A DNA stretch of 64,000 nucleotides from Regnicoccus frigidus (GCA_025194985.1 JAOANE010000031.1:155106-219105); one strand, 5' to 3'. Positions 24,747-34,414 are shown, counted from the first letter of the stretch. A program made the numbers and translations. Notes: generated by a model from the sequence alone, not told the origin.

Positions 24747-26041
24747 CGGTTCCCAGAGGGCGGCGGGGCAGAGGCCGGCTCCAGGCGTAGCAACTGGCCG
24801 TCATCTGGCGAATCGGTGAGCACGTAGAGATAGCCATCGGGCCCCTGGCGCACATCCCTGACCCGCGCCCCGATTGGAATGGTCTCCTCAGACGCCACCG
24901 TTCCATCGGCCTGCAGGCTGATCCTGCGCACATCGCGCGAGACCAGCCCACCGGCGAACAGATTGCCACTCCAGCCTGGATACCGATCGCCACGGTCGAT
25001 CGCCAGACCGGAGGGGGCAATCGCGGGGGTCCAGACCCGCCGTGGATCCACCAGTCCTGGTGCTGATTGAGCCGCAGAGATCGGCGGACCGGAATACTCG
25101 CGGCTATGGGTGACCACAGGCCAGCCGTAGTTCGCGCCGGCCTCCACCAAGTTGAGCTCATCGCCGCCGCGGGCGCCGTGTTCGCTCACCCAGACCCGCC
25201 CGTTGAGCGGGTCCAAGGCCAGACCCTGCACATTGCGGTGTCCGTAGCTCCAGACCTTGGGCGCTTCGCCCTGGCCGGTGGCAAAGGGATTGCCACGGGC
25301 TGGGGCTCCATCCCGGGTGATGCGCAACAGCTTGCCCAGGGCACTGCTGCGGTTCTGGGCCTGGCGGCGGATCAGCGCACCTTCGAGTTGCAGCGGCGGA
25401 TTGCCGCCATCGCCGATCGACACCAGCAGGCTGCCGTCGGGAAGCCAGAGCAGGCGGGAGCCGAAATGCTGGGCTCCGGGCTTGTTCTGGGGCACCGCAT
25501 AGATCACCTCCAGATCACTCAGAGACTGGCCGTTGAAGCGGGCGCGCGCCACCCGGGTGCCGTTGGCGCCACGCTCGCCTGCCGCGTAGCTCAGATAAAT
25601 GAAACGGTTGCGCTCGAAATCGGGATCCACTGCCACATCCAGCAGCCCCCCTTGCCCCTGGGCCAGCACCTCGGGCACCCCGGAAATCGGCCTTGGATCG
25701 AGCACCCCATCGCGCACGAGGCTCAGGCGGCCGGGACGCTCGGTGATCAGCACGGAACCATCCGGCAACCAGGCCATCTCCCAGGGGTGCTCCAGCCCCG
25801 TGACCAGGGCCTTGGGCCGAACTGTGGTGCCCAGCCCGCCCCCGCCATGAAGCGGCGGCGTAGGAGATGGAGCCTGGCGGGCCTCCTCCGCGGCGGCGCA
25901 ACCCGCCGCTGGCAACAGCAGCAGGGCCAGCAGCAGGCTGAGCGGAGCGGGCTTCAGCAACTTGATGTTCAAGAGAACTTGATGTTCAAGAGGTCCTGCG
26001 GCGGGGCCGGTCGACATGACCATGATGGAGCTTCCAGGCAA
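24743..26041 (-). CDS. PQQ-dependent sugar (glucose/sorbosone) dehydrogenase-like lipoprotein
   Basis: About 432 aa. A hydrophobic signal (LSLLLALLLLPAAGC) ends in a lipobox, then comes a six-bladed beta-propeller typical of soluble aldose dehydrogenases: GLEHPWEMAWLPDGSVLIT, the GQGGLLDVAVDPDF blade, YGHRNVQGLALDP and a SEHGARGGDELNLVEAGANY motif. It would oxidise sugars at the cell surface with PQQ; whether this organism makes PQQ is not shown here. The N-terminal start is uncertain (several ATGs at 26041-26017, or a TTG near the signal) because a 17-bp duplication lies between. Confidence 0.85.
   Translation of the reverse strand: MPGSSIMVMSTGPAAGPLEHQVLLNIKLLKPAPLSLLLALLLLPAAGCAAAEEARQAPSPTPPLHGGGGLGTTVRPKALVTGLEHPWEMAWLPDGSVLITERPGRLSLVRDGVLDPRPISGVPEVLAQGQGGLLDVAVDPDFERNRFIYLSYAAGERGANGTRVARARFNGQSLSDLEVIYAVPQNKPGAQHFGSRLLWLPDGSLLVSIGDGGNPPLQLEGALIRRQAQNRSSALGKLLRITRDGAPARGNPFATGQGEAPKVWSYGHRNVQGLALDPLNGRVWVSEHGARGGDELNLVEAGANYGWPVVTHSREYSGPPISAAQSAPGLVDPRRVWTPAIAPSGLAIDRGDRYPGWSGNLFAGGLVSRDVRRISLQADGTVASEETIPIGARVRDVRQGPDGYLYVLTDSPDDGQLLRLEPASAPPPSGNR
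25959..25992. repeat. perfect 17-bp tandem duplication near the dehydrogenase start
   Basis: Units 25959-25975 and 25976-25992 are identical (AACTTGATGTTCAAGAG). They sit at the 5' end of the sugar-dehydrogenase gene, just before the signal sequence on the minus strand, and shift the frame relation between alternative starts. Confidence 0.9.
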
Positions 26042-26126
26042 TGGCCAGTGGGCGGAGGCTCCATCCCATGCTCGAAGGGTTCAGGAGGCTGGCTGTGGCT
26101 GTAGCGCCGGCATGCTGGCGGAGATC

Positions 26127-27668
26127 ATGAGCTTTTTCGTCAAACTCACCGAGGCGATGGCCAGCCGCCAGTCGCTGCTGATCACCGGACTCGATCCCAA
26201 CCCGGAGATGCTGCGGACCTGGAGCCGGCACAACCCCGGCAATGGCTCCTTTCTGGCCCAGGCCCGCCGCTGGATCAAGACGGTGATCGAGGCCACCGTT
26301 GAAAATGTTTGCGCCTATAAACCGAGCCTGGGCTTCTATCAGGCGCTCGGTCCGATCGGCATCGAGCTTCTGCATGAAGTGCGTGAACTGGTGCCGCTCT
26401 CGGTGCCCCTGATCCTCGATGCCAAACACTGTGACCTGAACACGTCGTCGGCCCTGGCGCACTACGTCTTCGCCGAGCTCGGGGTCGATGCGATCACCCT
26501 CTCGCCGCTGCCGGGTCAGGACATCGTGGCGCCCTTTCTGCTCTACCCGGAGCGGGGTGTGGTGGTCACCTGCCACAGCTCCAACGCGGCCTCGAAGATC
26601 TTTCAGCACCATCCCGACGAAGACGACCCGCTCTACCTCAAGTTCGTGCGCGAGTGCCAACTCTGGGGCACAAGTGAACAGCTGCTGCTGGAGGTGGGCA
26701 CCAGCAATCCGGCGGTGCTGGCCCGGGTGCGGCAGGGCGCCCCGGAGCGGTTCGTGATCCTGCGCAGCCTCTGGGGAAAGGAGGAGCGGCTGGAGTCGAT
26801 GCTCAAGGCAGGCCTCACCTCTTCGGCCGATGGACTGCTGCTGCCCCTGCCCCAGAACCTGCTGGTGGAAAAGGATATTGAGCAGGGCACCGCGGCCCTA
26901 CGCCAACAGATCGAAACGATGCGGCTCCGCCTCGATGTGGGCAGCGCCGATCGCTGCTCGATCTGGTTACCGGCACCGGGCGCGCCCCGCGAACCAAAGG
27001 AGCCGAGCGAGACCCAGCCGCCGGTTGATCCGCTCGATGAGCTCATTCTGGCCCTGTTTGATATCGGCTGTCTGTTGTTCGGCGACTATGTCCAGGCCTC
27101 AGGCGCCATCTTCAATTACTACATCGATCTGCGCCAGATCATCTCCGATCCGAACTTGTTTCACCGGGTGCTGCATGCCTATGCCGGCCGGCTCGAGCCA
27201 CTGACGTTCGATCGCATTGCCGGCATTCCCTATGGCTCCCTGCCCACGGCCACGGGGCTGTCACTGCAACTGCACAGCCCCTTGATCTATCCCCGCAAGG
27301 AGGTGAAGGCCCACGGCGCCCGCCGCCTGATCGAAGGCGACTTCCATGAGGGCGAAAGCGTGGTGGTGGTCGACGACATTCTGATCACCGGTGGCAGTGT
27401 GCTCGATGGGATCAGCAAGCTGGAATCGTCCGGACTGGTAGTGAATGATGTGGTGGTGCTGATTGACCACGGCGGCGGCGGCATTCAGCGACTCGCTGAG
27501 GCGGGATACCGTTGTCATCCCGTTCTCAGCATCGGTCGGATCATCCAGGTGCTCCATGCCGCCGGACGCCTCAGTGACGACCAGGCGGCACTGTTGTCGG
27601 TGAACCACCCGCCCGTGGCGGTGGATCAGGAGACCACCAGCCGCCAGGGCAAGGTCTCTCCGGCCTGA
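26127..27668 (+). CDS. pyrF-pyrE: bifunctional orotidine 5'-phosphate decarboxylase / orotate phosphoribosyltransferase
   Basis: About 513 aa fusing two UMP-biosynthesis enzymes in reverse order to animal UMP synthase. The N-terminal half is the decarboxylase barrel (LLITGLDPNPEML, catalytic LILDAKHCDLNTSS, and LRSLWGKEERLES). The C-terminal half is the phosphoribosyltransferase with PRPP loop VVVVDDILITGGSVLDGI and YGSLPTATGLSLQ. Both domains keep their key residues. The ATG at 26127 has a nearby GGAG; an ATG at 26112 is the alternative. The 3' end overlaps the convergent dihydroorotase gene by 43 bp. Confidence 0.92.
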   Translation: MSFFVKLTEAMASRQSLLITGLDPNPEMLRTWSRHNPGNGSFLAQARRWIKTVIEATVENVCAYKPSLGFYQALGPIGIELLHEVRELVPLSVPLILDAKHCDLNTSSALAHYVFAELGVDAITLSPLPGQDIVAPFLLYPERGVVVTCHSSNAASKIFQHHPDEDDPLYLKFVRECQLWGTSEQLLLEVGTSNPAVLARVRQGAPERFVILRSLWGKEERLESMLKAGLTSSADGLLLPLPQNLLVEKDIEQGTAALRQQIETMRLRLDVGSADRCSIWLPAPGAPREPKEPSETQPPVDPLDELILALFDIGCLLFGDYVQASGAIFNYYIDLRQIISDPNLFHRVLHAYAGRLEPLTFDRIAGIPYGSLPTATGLSLQLHSPLIYPRKEVKAHGARRLIEGDFHEGESVVVVDDILITGGSVLDGISKLESSGLVVNDVVVLIDHGGGGIQRLAEAGYRCHPVLSIGRIIQVLHAAGRLSDDQAALLSVNHPPVAVDQETTSRQGKVSPA

Positions 27669-28708
27669 AAAGGCACCAGCCGTTCGCAGCCCCCCTCGCC
27701 GTTGTCGAGGTCGAGCTGCTTGGGCACATCGAGGGACAAACGCCGCAATTCCACCGTGCCCGCGTTGGGCGTCAGGCCGTAGAAGCGGGGGCCGAACTCC
27801 GAAGCGAAGGCTTCGAGACGATCCAGGGCGCCTTCCTGCTCAAACACCTGGGCATAACTTTCCAGGGCATGGGGGGCATTGAAGATGCCGGCGCAGCCGC
27901 AGGCCGATTCCTTGGCAATGCGGGGGTGGGGCGCTGAATCGGTGCCGAGAAAAAATTTCGGGTTGCCCGAGGTGGCCGCCCAGCGCAGGGCCAGCCGGTG
28001 CAATTCCCGTTTGGCCACCGGCAGGCAATAGGCATGGGGCCGCAGCCCTCCCTGGAACATGGCGTTGCGATTGATCTGCAGGTGATGGGGGGTGATCGTG
28101 GCGGCCAGCTGGGGGCCGGCGTCCTGCACAAAGGCCACGGCATCGGCGGTGGTGATGTGCTCCAGCACCATCTTCAGGCCCGGGAAACGCGCCAGCATCG
28201 GCTGAAGATGACGCTCGAGAAACACATCCTCGCGATCAAAGATGTCGACGTCCGGGTCGCTGACTTCGCCATGAATCAACAGCGGCATGCCGATCCGCTC
28301 CATGGTGGCCAGCACCGGGGTGATCCGCTCGGGATCACTCACCCCAGCGGCTGAATTGGTGGTGGCATTGGCGGGATAGAGCTTGGCGGCGCTGAACACG
28401 CCGTCGGCAAAGCCCCGCTCCAGTTCGGCTGGATCGATGCTGTCGGTGAGATAGGCCGTCATCAAGGGTGTGAAGCGGCCGGCGCAGGGATGGCCGGAGG
28501 CTGCCAACGCCGCCAGGATCCGTTGCCGGTAGGCGGCCGCCGCCGCCGCCGTGGTGATCGGCGGGACGAGATTGGGCATCACGATCGCCCGGGCGAACTG
28601 GCTCGCCGTGGCACCCACCACCGCCCGAAGCATGGCGCCATCGCGCAGATGGACGTGCCAGTCGTCGGGACGGCGCAGGATCAGGGAATCGGGGGATGCT
28701 GGCGCCAA
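27626..28708 (-). CDS. pyrC: dihydroorotase
   Basis: A 360-aa class II dihydroorotase of the amidohydrolase fold. The metal-binding motif is DDWHVHLRDGAML, then IVMPNLVPP, the carboxylated Lys in SAAKLYPANATTNS, HGEVSD and HITTADAV, and the catalytic Asp in FFLGTDSAPHP. It closes carbamoyl-aspartate to dihydroorotate in pyrimidine synthesis. Convergent overlap with the pyrF-pyrE fusion places two pyrimidine genes tail to tail. It is well conserved in length. Confidence 0.95.
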   Translation of the reverse strand: MAPASPDSLILRRPDDWHVHLRDGAMLRAVVGATASQFARAIVMPNLVPPITTAAAAAAYRQRILAALAASGHPCAGRFTPLMTAYLTDSIDPAELERGFADGVFSAAKLYPANATTNSAAGVSDPERITPVLATMERIGMPLLIHGEVSDPDVDIFDREDVFLERHLQPMLARFPGLKMVLEHITTADAVAFVQDAGPQLAATITPHHLQINRNAMFQGGLRPHAYCLPVAKRELHRLALRWAATSGNPKFFLGTDSAPHPRIAKESACGCAGIFNAPHALESYAQVFEQEGALDRLEAFASEFGPRFYGLTPNAGTVELRRLSLDVPKQLDLDNGEGGCERLVPFQAGETLPWRLVVS

Positions 28709-28754
28709 GGACTGAAGACCGGAGCGAAGGGGAAAGCGGTAATGGCTGGGGAGC

Positions 28755-30197
28755 TCAGACGTAAAGGTCCTCGTGCTGGTAGGAGACGCGTGGACAGGCC
28801 GGTTTGCCGAAAATCGCCGAGAGCAACAGCAGGATGCCGATCCGACCGACGAACATCCCCACCATCAACACCAGCTGGCCCCAGCGATTCAAGGCGCTCG
28901 TCACCCCCACATCAAGGCCGACGGTGGCGAAGGCCGAGATGCAGGTGAACAGTTTGTCGAGGAAGGTGAAGGTGTGCCCATCGGCGCTGGTGGCCTGGTC
29001 CAGTCCCAGCACTAGGGCCATCAGCAACACGAACAACAGCGAGGCCAGGGTGACTCCCACGGCCCGCAGCACCACCTTGTCGGAGATGGCCCGCCGGCGG
29101 ATCACCACCGTGTCCAGACCCATCAGCGTGGAGCGCGTGGCGGCCACCAGGGCGGCGAAGGTGGTGGTCTTGATGCCACCGCCGGTACCCCCGGGGCTGG
29201 CACCGATGAACATCAGGGTCATCATCAGCAGCATCCCTGCTTCCGATATCGCCGCCGCCGAGAGCGGCACGGTGTTGAAGCCGGCTGTCCGGGTCGACAC
29301 CGACTGGAAGATCACCACCTGAATTTCCTGCCACCACGGCAACGAGGTCAGGCCGCTGCTGCCGGTCACGTGTTCGGTGAAGAGCAGACCCAGGGAACCG
29401 AAGACCACCAGCCCGAGGGACCAGCGCAGCACCAGGCGGGTGTGCAGGCAGAAGCTGCGGATGCGCTTCACCTTGAAGCGGTTCAACCAGAGATCGTTGG
29501 TGACCCGGTAGCCGATGCCGCCGGCCACGATCATCAAGGCGATCACCGCGTTCACCACCGGATTGCCCCGGTAGCCCTCCAGGCTGTCGCCCCAGAGGCC
29601 GAAGCCGGCGTTGCAGTAGGCGCTGATGCAGTGAAACAACGAGGCCCAGAGCCGCTCACCAGGGGAGGCGATGTCGCGAAAGCCGTAGCTGAACAGCAGC
29701 ACGGTGCCCAGGCCCACCATCCAGGCGGCCGTGATCAGGATCGAGTGGAAGGTGCTGCCCACTCCCCCCACGCCGAATTCATCGAGGGTCCGGCCCCGGT
29801 CGAGGCGGCGACGCAGTCCCGTTCCTCCCTGCACAAAGCCCTGCAGGAAGGTGGTGATCGCCATCAGCCCCAGGCCGCCGGTGAGGATCAACAGCAGCAG
29901 CAGCAGCTGGCCGGCAAAGGTGAGGTCCTCGCCCACGTTCACGATCGTGAGCCCTGTAACGGTGATCGCCGAAGTGACCGTGAACAGGGCTTCCCAGATC
30001 CCCACATTGGCGTTGGAGAAAGCCGGCAGCGCCATCAGCATGGTGCCGAAGACGATCACCAAAACACCGCTCACCAGGGTGAACTGTGGAACGGTGAGCC
30101 GTGATCGCCAGTGGTTCACCAGGGTGAGCCAGCTGTGCCGCGTCGCCAGCTCCTGCCCAGCCACAGGACGCTGCTTTGCGCTGAAAGACAACCGCAT
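28755..30197 (-). CDS. KtrB/TrkH-type potassium (or sodium) channel-transporter subunit
   Basis: A 480-aa membrane protein with the four-repeat pore architecture: TVTGLTIV, then CNAGFGLW, STRTAGFNTV and ATVGLDVG. Each contains the filter Gly and is followed by an M2 helix. The intramembrane loop (GASPGGTGGGIKTTTF) matches KtrB/NtpJ. It moves K+, usually with Na+, and needs a KtrA-type regulatory subunit that is not in this window. The ATG at 30197 is 102 bp from the divergent amino-acid transporter. Confidence 0.9.
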   Translation of the reverse strand: MRLSFSAKQRPVAGQELATRHSWLTLVNHWRSRLTVPQFTLVSGVLVIVFGTMLMALPAFSNANVGIWEALFTVTSAITVTGLTIVNVGEDLTFAGQLLLLLLILTGGLGLMAITTFLQGFVQGGTGLRRRLDRGRTLDEFGVGGVGSTFHSILITAAWMVGLGTVLLFSYGFRDIASPGERLWASLFHCISAYCNAGFGLWGDSLEGYRGNPVVNAVIALMIVAGGIGYRVTNDLWLNRFKVKRIRSFCLHTRLVLRWSLGLVVFGSLGLLFTEHVTGSSGLTSLPWWQEIQVVIFQSVSTRTAGFNTVPLSAAAISEAGMLLMMTLMFIGASPGGTGGGIKTTTFAALVAATRSTLMGLDTVVIRRRAISDKVVLRAVGVTLASLLFVLLMALVLGLDQATSADGHTFTFLDKLFTCISAFATVGLDVGVTSALNRWGQLVLMVGMFVGRIGILLLLSAIFGKPACPRVSYQHEDLYV

Positions 30198-30299
30198 GCT
30201 GCCAAGTCATCGAATTATCCCAGTTGTGTTGCTGTCGAGCTTGTAACCTGTGCTCTTGCCCCCAACTGGCAAACTGCGCCCACTACTCCTTATCCACCC

Positions 30300-31370
30300 A
30301 TGCTCCAACTGCGGCGCCTGCTCAGCGCGAGCCCCCTGCTTCTGGCCCTGGTGATGGGCGGCTGCGCCGACGAGGGCAGTGGCGGTGGCGGGGTCCAGAG
30401 CGAGAAGATGGCCACGATCCGCAGCCGCGGCAAGCTTGTTTGTGGGGTGGACGGCAAGCTGCCGGGCTTCAGCTTCCTGGGCCCCGACGGCACCTACAGC
30501 GGCCTTGATGCCGACACCTGCCGGGCCATGGCGGCCGCCCTCTTCGGTGACCCCGGCCAGGTGGAATACCGCGACCTCAACTCCAGCGAACGTTTCGCCG
30601 CCCTCGCCAGCGGAGAAGTGGACATGCTGGCCCGCAACACCACCAAGACCCTCAGCCGCGATTCGGCTGGTGGGAATGGCATCAGCTTTGGTCCAACAAC
30701 CTTCTATGACGGCCAGGGAATGATGGTTCCGGCCGCCAGTGGCATCGCCAGCCTCAAGGATCTCGACGGCAAGCCGATCTGCGTCGAGAGCGGCACCACC
30801 ACCGAGCTCAACTTGGCCGATCGCATGCGCGAGCAGGGCATCGCCTACACCCCCCTGAAATTCCAGACCGGCGATCAGACCTATGCCGCCTACCTGGGCA
30901 AACGCTGTGTGGCCGTCACCAGCGACCGCTCCCAGCTCGCGGCCAAGCGCAGTGGCTTCCCCGACCCCGATCAGCACGTGCTCCTGCCTGTGGTGATGAG
31001 CAAGGAACCGCTCACCCCCGCCAGCATCAACGGCGATCCCGCCTGGGCCGATGCGATTCGCTGGACGGTCTACGCCCTCTTCCAAGCTGAGGAACTGGGG
31101 ATCACCCAGGCGAACGTGGCCGAAAAGCTGGCCGAAGCCAAAGCCAACACCAACCAGGGCGACCTGCGCCGCTTCCTTGGTGTGGAAGGCGATTTCGGTA
31201 AACAGCTGGGTCTGCCGGCCGACTTCGTCGTCCAGGCGGTCACTGCCGTGGGCAACTACGGCGAAATCTTCGAGCGCAACGTGGGCCGTGCCTCTGCGCT
31301 GAAACTGGATCGTGCCGAAAACCGGCAATGGACCGACGGTGGCCTGATCTATTCACCGCCGTTCCGCTGA
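30300..31370 (+). CDS. natF: amino-acid ABC transporter substrate-binding lipoprotein
   Basis: About 356 aa. The signal peptide ends in a lipobox (LLLALVMGGC). The mature part is a general L-amino-acid binding protein of the AapJ/BztA type: IRSRGKLVCGVDGKLPGF, the DTCRAMAAALFGD and ERFAALASGEVDMLARN segments, and ETYGEIF-like VGNYGEIFERNVG near the C-terminus. The ATG at 30300 is chosen; upstream sequence in this frame is not protein-like. It is first in a four-gene operon. In cyanobacteria the N-II system (NatFGH-BgtA) imports acidic and neutral amino acids. Confidence 0.88.
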   Translation: MLQLRRLLSASPLLLALVMGGCADEGSGGGGVQSEKMATIRSRGKLVCGVDGKLPGFSFLGPDGTYSGLDADTCRAMAAALFGDPGQVEYRDLNSSERFAALASGEVDMLARNTTKTLSRDSAGGNGISFGPTTFYDGQGMMVPAASGIASLKDLDGKPICVESGTTTELNLADRMREQGIAYTPLKFQTGDQTYAAYLGKRCVAVTSDRSQLAAKRSGFPDPDQHVLLPVVMSKEPLTPASINGDPAWADAIRWTVYALFQAEELGITQANVAEKLAEAKANTNQGDLRRFLGVEGDFGKQLGLPADFVVQAVTAVGNYGEIFERNVGRASALKLDRAENRQWTDGGLIYSPPFR

Positions 31371-31393
31371 TCACACCGGATGCCTATCCCCCG

Positions 31394-32383
31394 ATGAGCG
31401 AACAGAAGCCCCCTATCCCTTGGTGGCGGGATCGGCGCGTGATCCCCTGGCTGGTGCAGGGAGTGGTTGGCCTGGCGATGCTCGTGGTGATAGCGCTGCT
31501 GGTGGGCAACCTGGTGCGCAATCTCACCGCCGCCGGCCTGCTACTCAGCTGGCGCTGGTTGGGTCAACCGGCCAGCTTTGATGTGGCCGAAAGCCTGATC
31601 CCATTCGACGCTGCCATGCCCTACTGGCGGGCCCTGGTGGTGGGCTTGGTGAACAGTCTGAGGGCGATCGTGGTTGGGCTGGTTGGAGCCACGCTGCTGG
31701 GCACGGCCGTTGGCATGACGGCTTACAGCGGCAACGGCCTTGTGCGCCGTCTGGGGCGGATCTACGTGGAGGTGATTCGCAACATCCCCCTGTTGCTCCA
31801 GCTCCTGTTCTGGTATTTCGTGGTGTTCCTCTCCTTCGGCAACGGCACCGAGGCCTTGCAAATTCCTGGGGTGGTGCTGGCCAAGTCGGGGCTCTATCTG
31901 GCCTGGTTCGCCGAGGGCTGGTCCTGGCAGGGGCCGCAACTGGTGAATGGGATCTGGCAAGCTCCCTGGCGTTTCTCGGTCGAGTTCGCCGCCCTGCTCA
32001 CCGGCCTGATCACCTACACCGGTGCCTTCGTGGCCGAAGTGGTGCGTGGCGGCATCGCCGCTGTGCCCCGCGGCCAGTGGGAAGCCGCCACTTCCCTGGG
32101 ACTGCACTGGAGCCAGAGCATGCGCTCGGTGGTGTTGCCCCAGGCCCTGCCGGTGATCATTCCCGGCCTCAATAGCCAGTACATTTCTCTGGCCAAGAAC
32201 TCCGCCCTGGCGGTGGCCGTCGGCTACGCCGACCTCTATTCCGTGGCTGAAACCACCCTCAACCAGACCGGCCGGGCACTGGAGGTGTTCCTGCTGCTGC
32301 TGGGGGCCTACCTGGTGATCGATCTGCTGATCTCCGCTGTGATGAACGGCCTGAACCAGCTTGTTCAAATCCGCGAGCGCTGA
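31394..32383 (+). CDS. natG: amino-acid ABC transporter permease (first)
   Basis: About 329 aa. The HisM/AapQ-type permease has an N-terminal helix (VVGLAMLVVIALLVGNLV), an extended loop, and the core domain with VEVIRNIPLLLQLLFWY and the ATPase-contact loop WEAATSLGLHWSQSMRSVVL. The C-terminus is VIDLLISAVMNGLNQL. It transports together with the second permease. The ATG at 31394 lies after the lipoprotein stop, and the stop overlaps the start of the next gene by 1 bp. Confidence 0.9.
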   Translation: MSEQKPPIPWWRDRRVIPWLVQGVVGLAMLVVIALLVGNLVRNLTAAGLLLSWRWLGQPASFDVAESLIPFDAAMPYWRALVVGLVNSLRAIVVGLVGATLLGTAVGMTAYSGNGLVRRLGRIYVEVIRNIPLLLQLLFWYFVVFLSFGNGTEALQIPGVVLAKSGLYLAWFAEGWSWQGPQLVNGIWQAPWRFSVEFAALLTGLITYTGAFVAEVVRGGIAAVPRGQWEAATSLGLHWSQSMRSVVLPQALPVIIPGLNSQYISLAKNSALAVAVGYADLYSVAETTLNQTGRALEVFLLLLGAYLVIDLLISAVMNGLNQLVQIRER

Positions 32384-33594
32384 TGCTGTCCCACCCCGCG
32401 CTGAAGGCCATCCGCCGCGAGTTGTTCGCCAGCCGCACCGACGGGCTGATCAGCCTTGGCCTGCTGGCCCTGATCGGGGCGTCGTTGCTGGGTCTGCTGC
32501 GCTGGGCCTTCCTGCAGGCGCAGTGGGTGGTGATCCAGGCCAACAGCACCCTGTTCGCCGTTGGGCGCTACCCGCTCGATCAGCAATGGCGGCTGTGGCT
32601 GCTAGTGGCCTTGCTGGCCATGGCCTCCGGCCTCAGCTGGGGCCTGCTGCGCGCCATTCCCAGGGCGGACCGTAGCGGCGTGCTCTGGCCGCTCAACGAC
32701 CGGATCGCCCTTGCCCTGCTGGCGTTTCTGGCCAGCTGGGCCCCCGCCGCCCTTGGGCTCAGTGTGCCGCTGCAGGCCCGCTGGTGGCTGATCACAGCCC
32801 TGCTGCTTGCCATCCGCTGGTCGGCAGGCCGCTGGGGCCGGCGCCTGCCGCCACGCCTGCTGAAACTGGTTCCCCTGATCTGGCCGCTGCTCTATCTGCT
32901 GGGCATGGCCCTGATCAGCGGCGGCCTGGGCCTGGTGCGGGTGCCGCCTTCGGAATGGGGAGGCCTGCTGCTCACGGTGCTGATGGCCAGCTTCGCGATC
33001 CTCGCAAGTTTTCCGCTTGGTGTCTTGATGGCCCTGGGACGACGCAGCGAGCTGCCCCTGCTGCGCTGGGGCTCGGTGGTCTACATCGAATTCGTCCGGG
33101 GTGCCCCGCTGATCACCCTGCTGTTCCTCGGCCAGAACATCCTTGGTTTCATGCTGCCCGGCGGCCTGGCACCGGATCGGGTCTGGCGGGCGGCCTGGGT
33201 GCTCACCTTCTTCTGCGGCGCCTACGTGGCTGAAGCGGTGAGGGCCGGGCTGGCCTCCGTACCCGCCGGCCAGCAGGAGGCCGCTCGCTCCCTGGGCCTG
33301 ACAGTGCCCCAGGCCTTACAGCAGGTGGTGTTGCCCCAGGCCCTGCGTATCGCCCTGCCGGCCACGGTGGGGCAGTTCATCTCCCTGTTGCAGGACACCA
33401 CGCTGCTTTCCCTGATCGGCCTGCTCGAACTGCTCGGCACCGCCCGTACCGTGATGGCCAACCCAGACTTCCTGGGCCTCACCGCCGAGGTGTACCTCAC
33501 CCTGGCGGTGCTGTTCTGGTGCTGCTGCGCCGCCCTGGGGCTCGGCAGCCGGGCCCTGGAACGCCGCCTCGACCCCACCCATTCGCCTGCCTGA
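32383..33594 (+). CDS. natH: amino-acid ABC transporter permease (second)
   Basis: A 403-aa permease with a longer N-terminal section than the first one (four extra helices) followed by the AapM-type core: VVYIEFVRGAPLITLLFLGQ, YVAEAVRAGLASVPAGQQEA and SLGLTVPQALQQVVLPQALR. The latter is the ATPase-coupling loop. It pairs with the first permease to form the heterodimeric membrane channel. Only 3 bp separate it from the ATPase gene. Confidence 0.9.
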   Translation: MLSHPALKAIRRELFASRTDGLISLGLLALIGASLLGLLRWAFLQAQWVVIQANSTLFAVGRYPLDQQWRLWLLVALLAMASGLSWGLLRAIPRADRSGVLWPLNDRIALALLAFLASWAPAALGLSVPLQARWWLITALLLAIRWSAGRWGRRLPPRLLKLVPLIWPLLYLLGMALISGGLGLVRVPPSEWGGLLLTVLMASFAILASFPLGVLMALGRRSELPLLRWGSVVYIEFVRGAPLITLLFLGQNILGFMLPGGLAPDRVWRAAWVLTFFCGAYVAEAVRAGLASVPAGQQEAARSLGLTVPQALQQVVLPQALRIALPATVGQFISLLQDTTLLSLIGLLELLGTARTVMANPDFLGLTAEVYLTLAVLFWCCCAALGLGSRALERRLDPTHSPA

Positions 33595-33597
33595 GCC

Positions 33598-34377
33598 ATG
33601 ACCACCCCCTCCATCAGCTCAGCGCAGGCTCCAGCGGCGACGGGGCCCTGGATGATCGAGGCGATCGGCGTTCAGAAGCGGTATCCCAACGGTTTTCATG
33701 CCCTGCGCGGGGTCGACCTGCGGGTCAGGCGCGGCGAGGTGGTGGTGATCATGGGGCCATCGGGCTCGGGAAAAAGCACCTTCATCCGCACCTTCAATGC
33801 CCTCGAAGAGTTTCAGGAAGGATCGATCACGATCGACGGCACCGCCCTCTCCAACGACCTGCGCAACATCGATCTGATCCGCTGCGAAACCGGCATGGTC
33901 TTCCAGCAGTTCAACCTGTTTCCCCATCTCACCGTGCTGCAGAACCTCTGCCTAGCGCCGGTGCTGGTGCGCAAACGACGCCGCAGCGAAGTGGAGCGGC
34001 AGGCCACCGCCCTGCTGGAGCGCGTCGGCATCGCCGAGCAGGCCAGCAAGTATCCAGGCCAGCTCTCCGGCGGGCAGCAGCAGCGGGTGGCGATTGCCCG
34101 CTCCCTCTGCATGGAGCCACGCATCCTGCTGTTCGATGAGCCCACCAGCGCCCTTGACCCCGAAATGGTCGGGGAAGTGCTGGAGGTGATGAAGGGCCTG
34201 GCCGCCGATGGCATGACGATGGTGGTGGTCACCCACGAGATGGGCTTCGCCCGGGAGGTGGCCCACCGCGTGGTGCTGATGTCAGAAGGGCGGATTGTCG
34301 AGGAGGCTCCGCCAAGCACCTTTTTCACCAACCCCCAGCACGAGCGCAGCCGCCAGTTCCTGGCCCAGATTCTCTAA
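33598..34377 (+). CDS. bgtA: amino-acid ABC transporter ATP-binding protein
   Basis: A 259-aa polar amino-acid-type ATPase. Walker A is GPSGSGKST, the Q-loop FQQFNLFPHLTVLQN, the signature LSGGQQQRVAIARSL, Walker B ILLFDEPTSALDPE, and the switch His is in VVTHEMGFAREVA. The N-terminal 18 residues are variable. In cyanobacteria one such ATPase (BgtA) serves several amino-acid transporters. It closes the operon, and the P-II gene starts 145 bp later. Confidence 0.92.
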   Translation: MTTPSISSAQAPAATGPWMIEAIGVQKRYPNGFHALRGVDLRVRRGEVVVIMGPSGSGKSTFIRTFNALEEFQEGSITIDGTALSNDLRNIDLIRCETGMVFQQFNLFPHLTVLQNLCLAPVLVRKRRRSEVERQATALLERVGIAEQASKYPGQLSGGQQQRVAIARSLCMEPRILLFDEPTSALDPEMVGEVLEVMKGLAADGMTMVVVTHEMGFAREVAHRVVLMSEGRIVEEAPPSTFFTNPQHERSRQFLAQIL

Positions 34378-34400
34378 ACAGCCTGCCGGAGCAGCTGTTG

Positions 34401-34414
34401 GTCACAACGGCTAC
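34401..34414 (+). promoter_or_regulatory. weak NtcA-like site before the P-II gene
   Basis: GTC-N8-TAC (GTCACAACGGCTAC) differs from the NtcA consensus GTA-N8-TAC by one base and lies about 110 bp upstream of the P-II ATG. No clear -10 element is seen at the expected distance, so the site is only suggestive. Confidence 0.2.
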
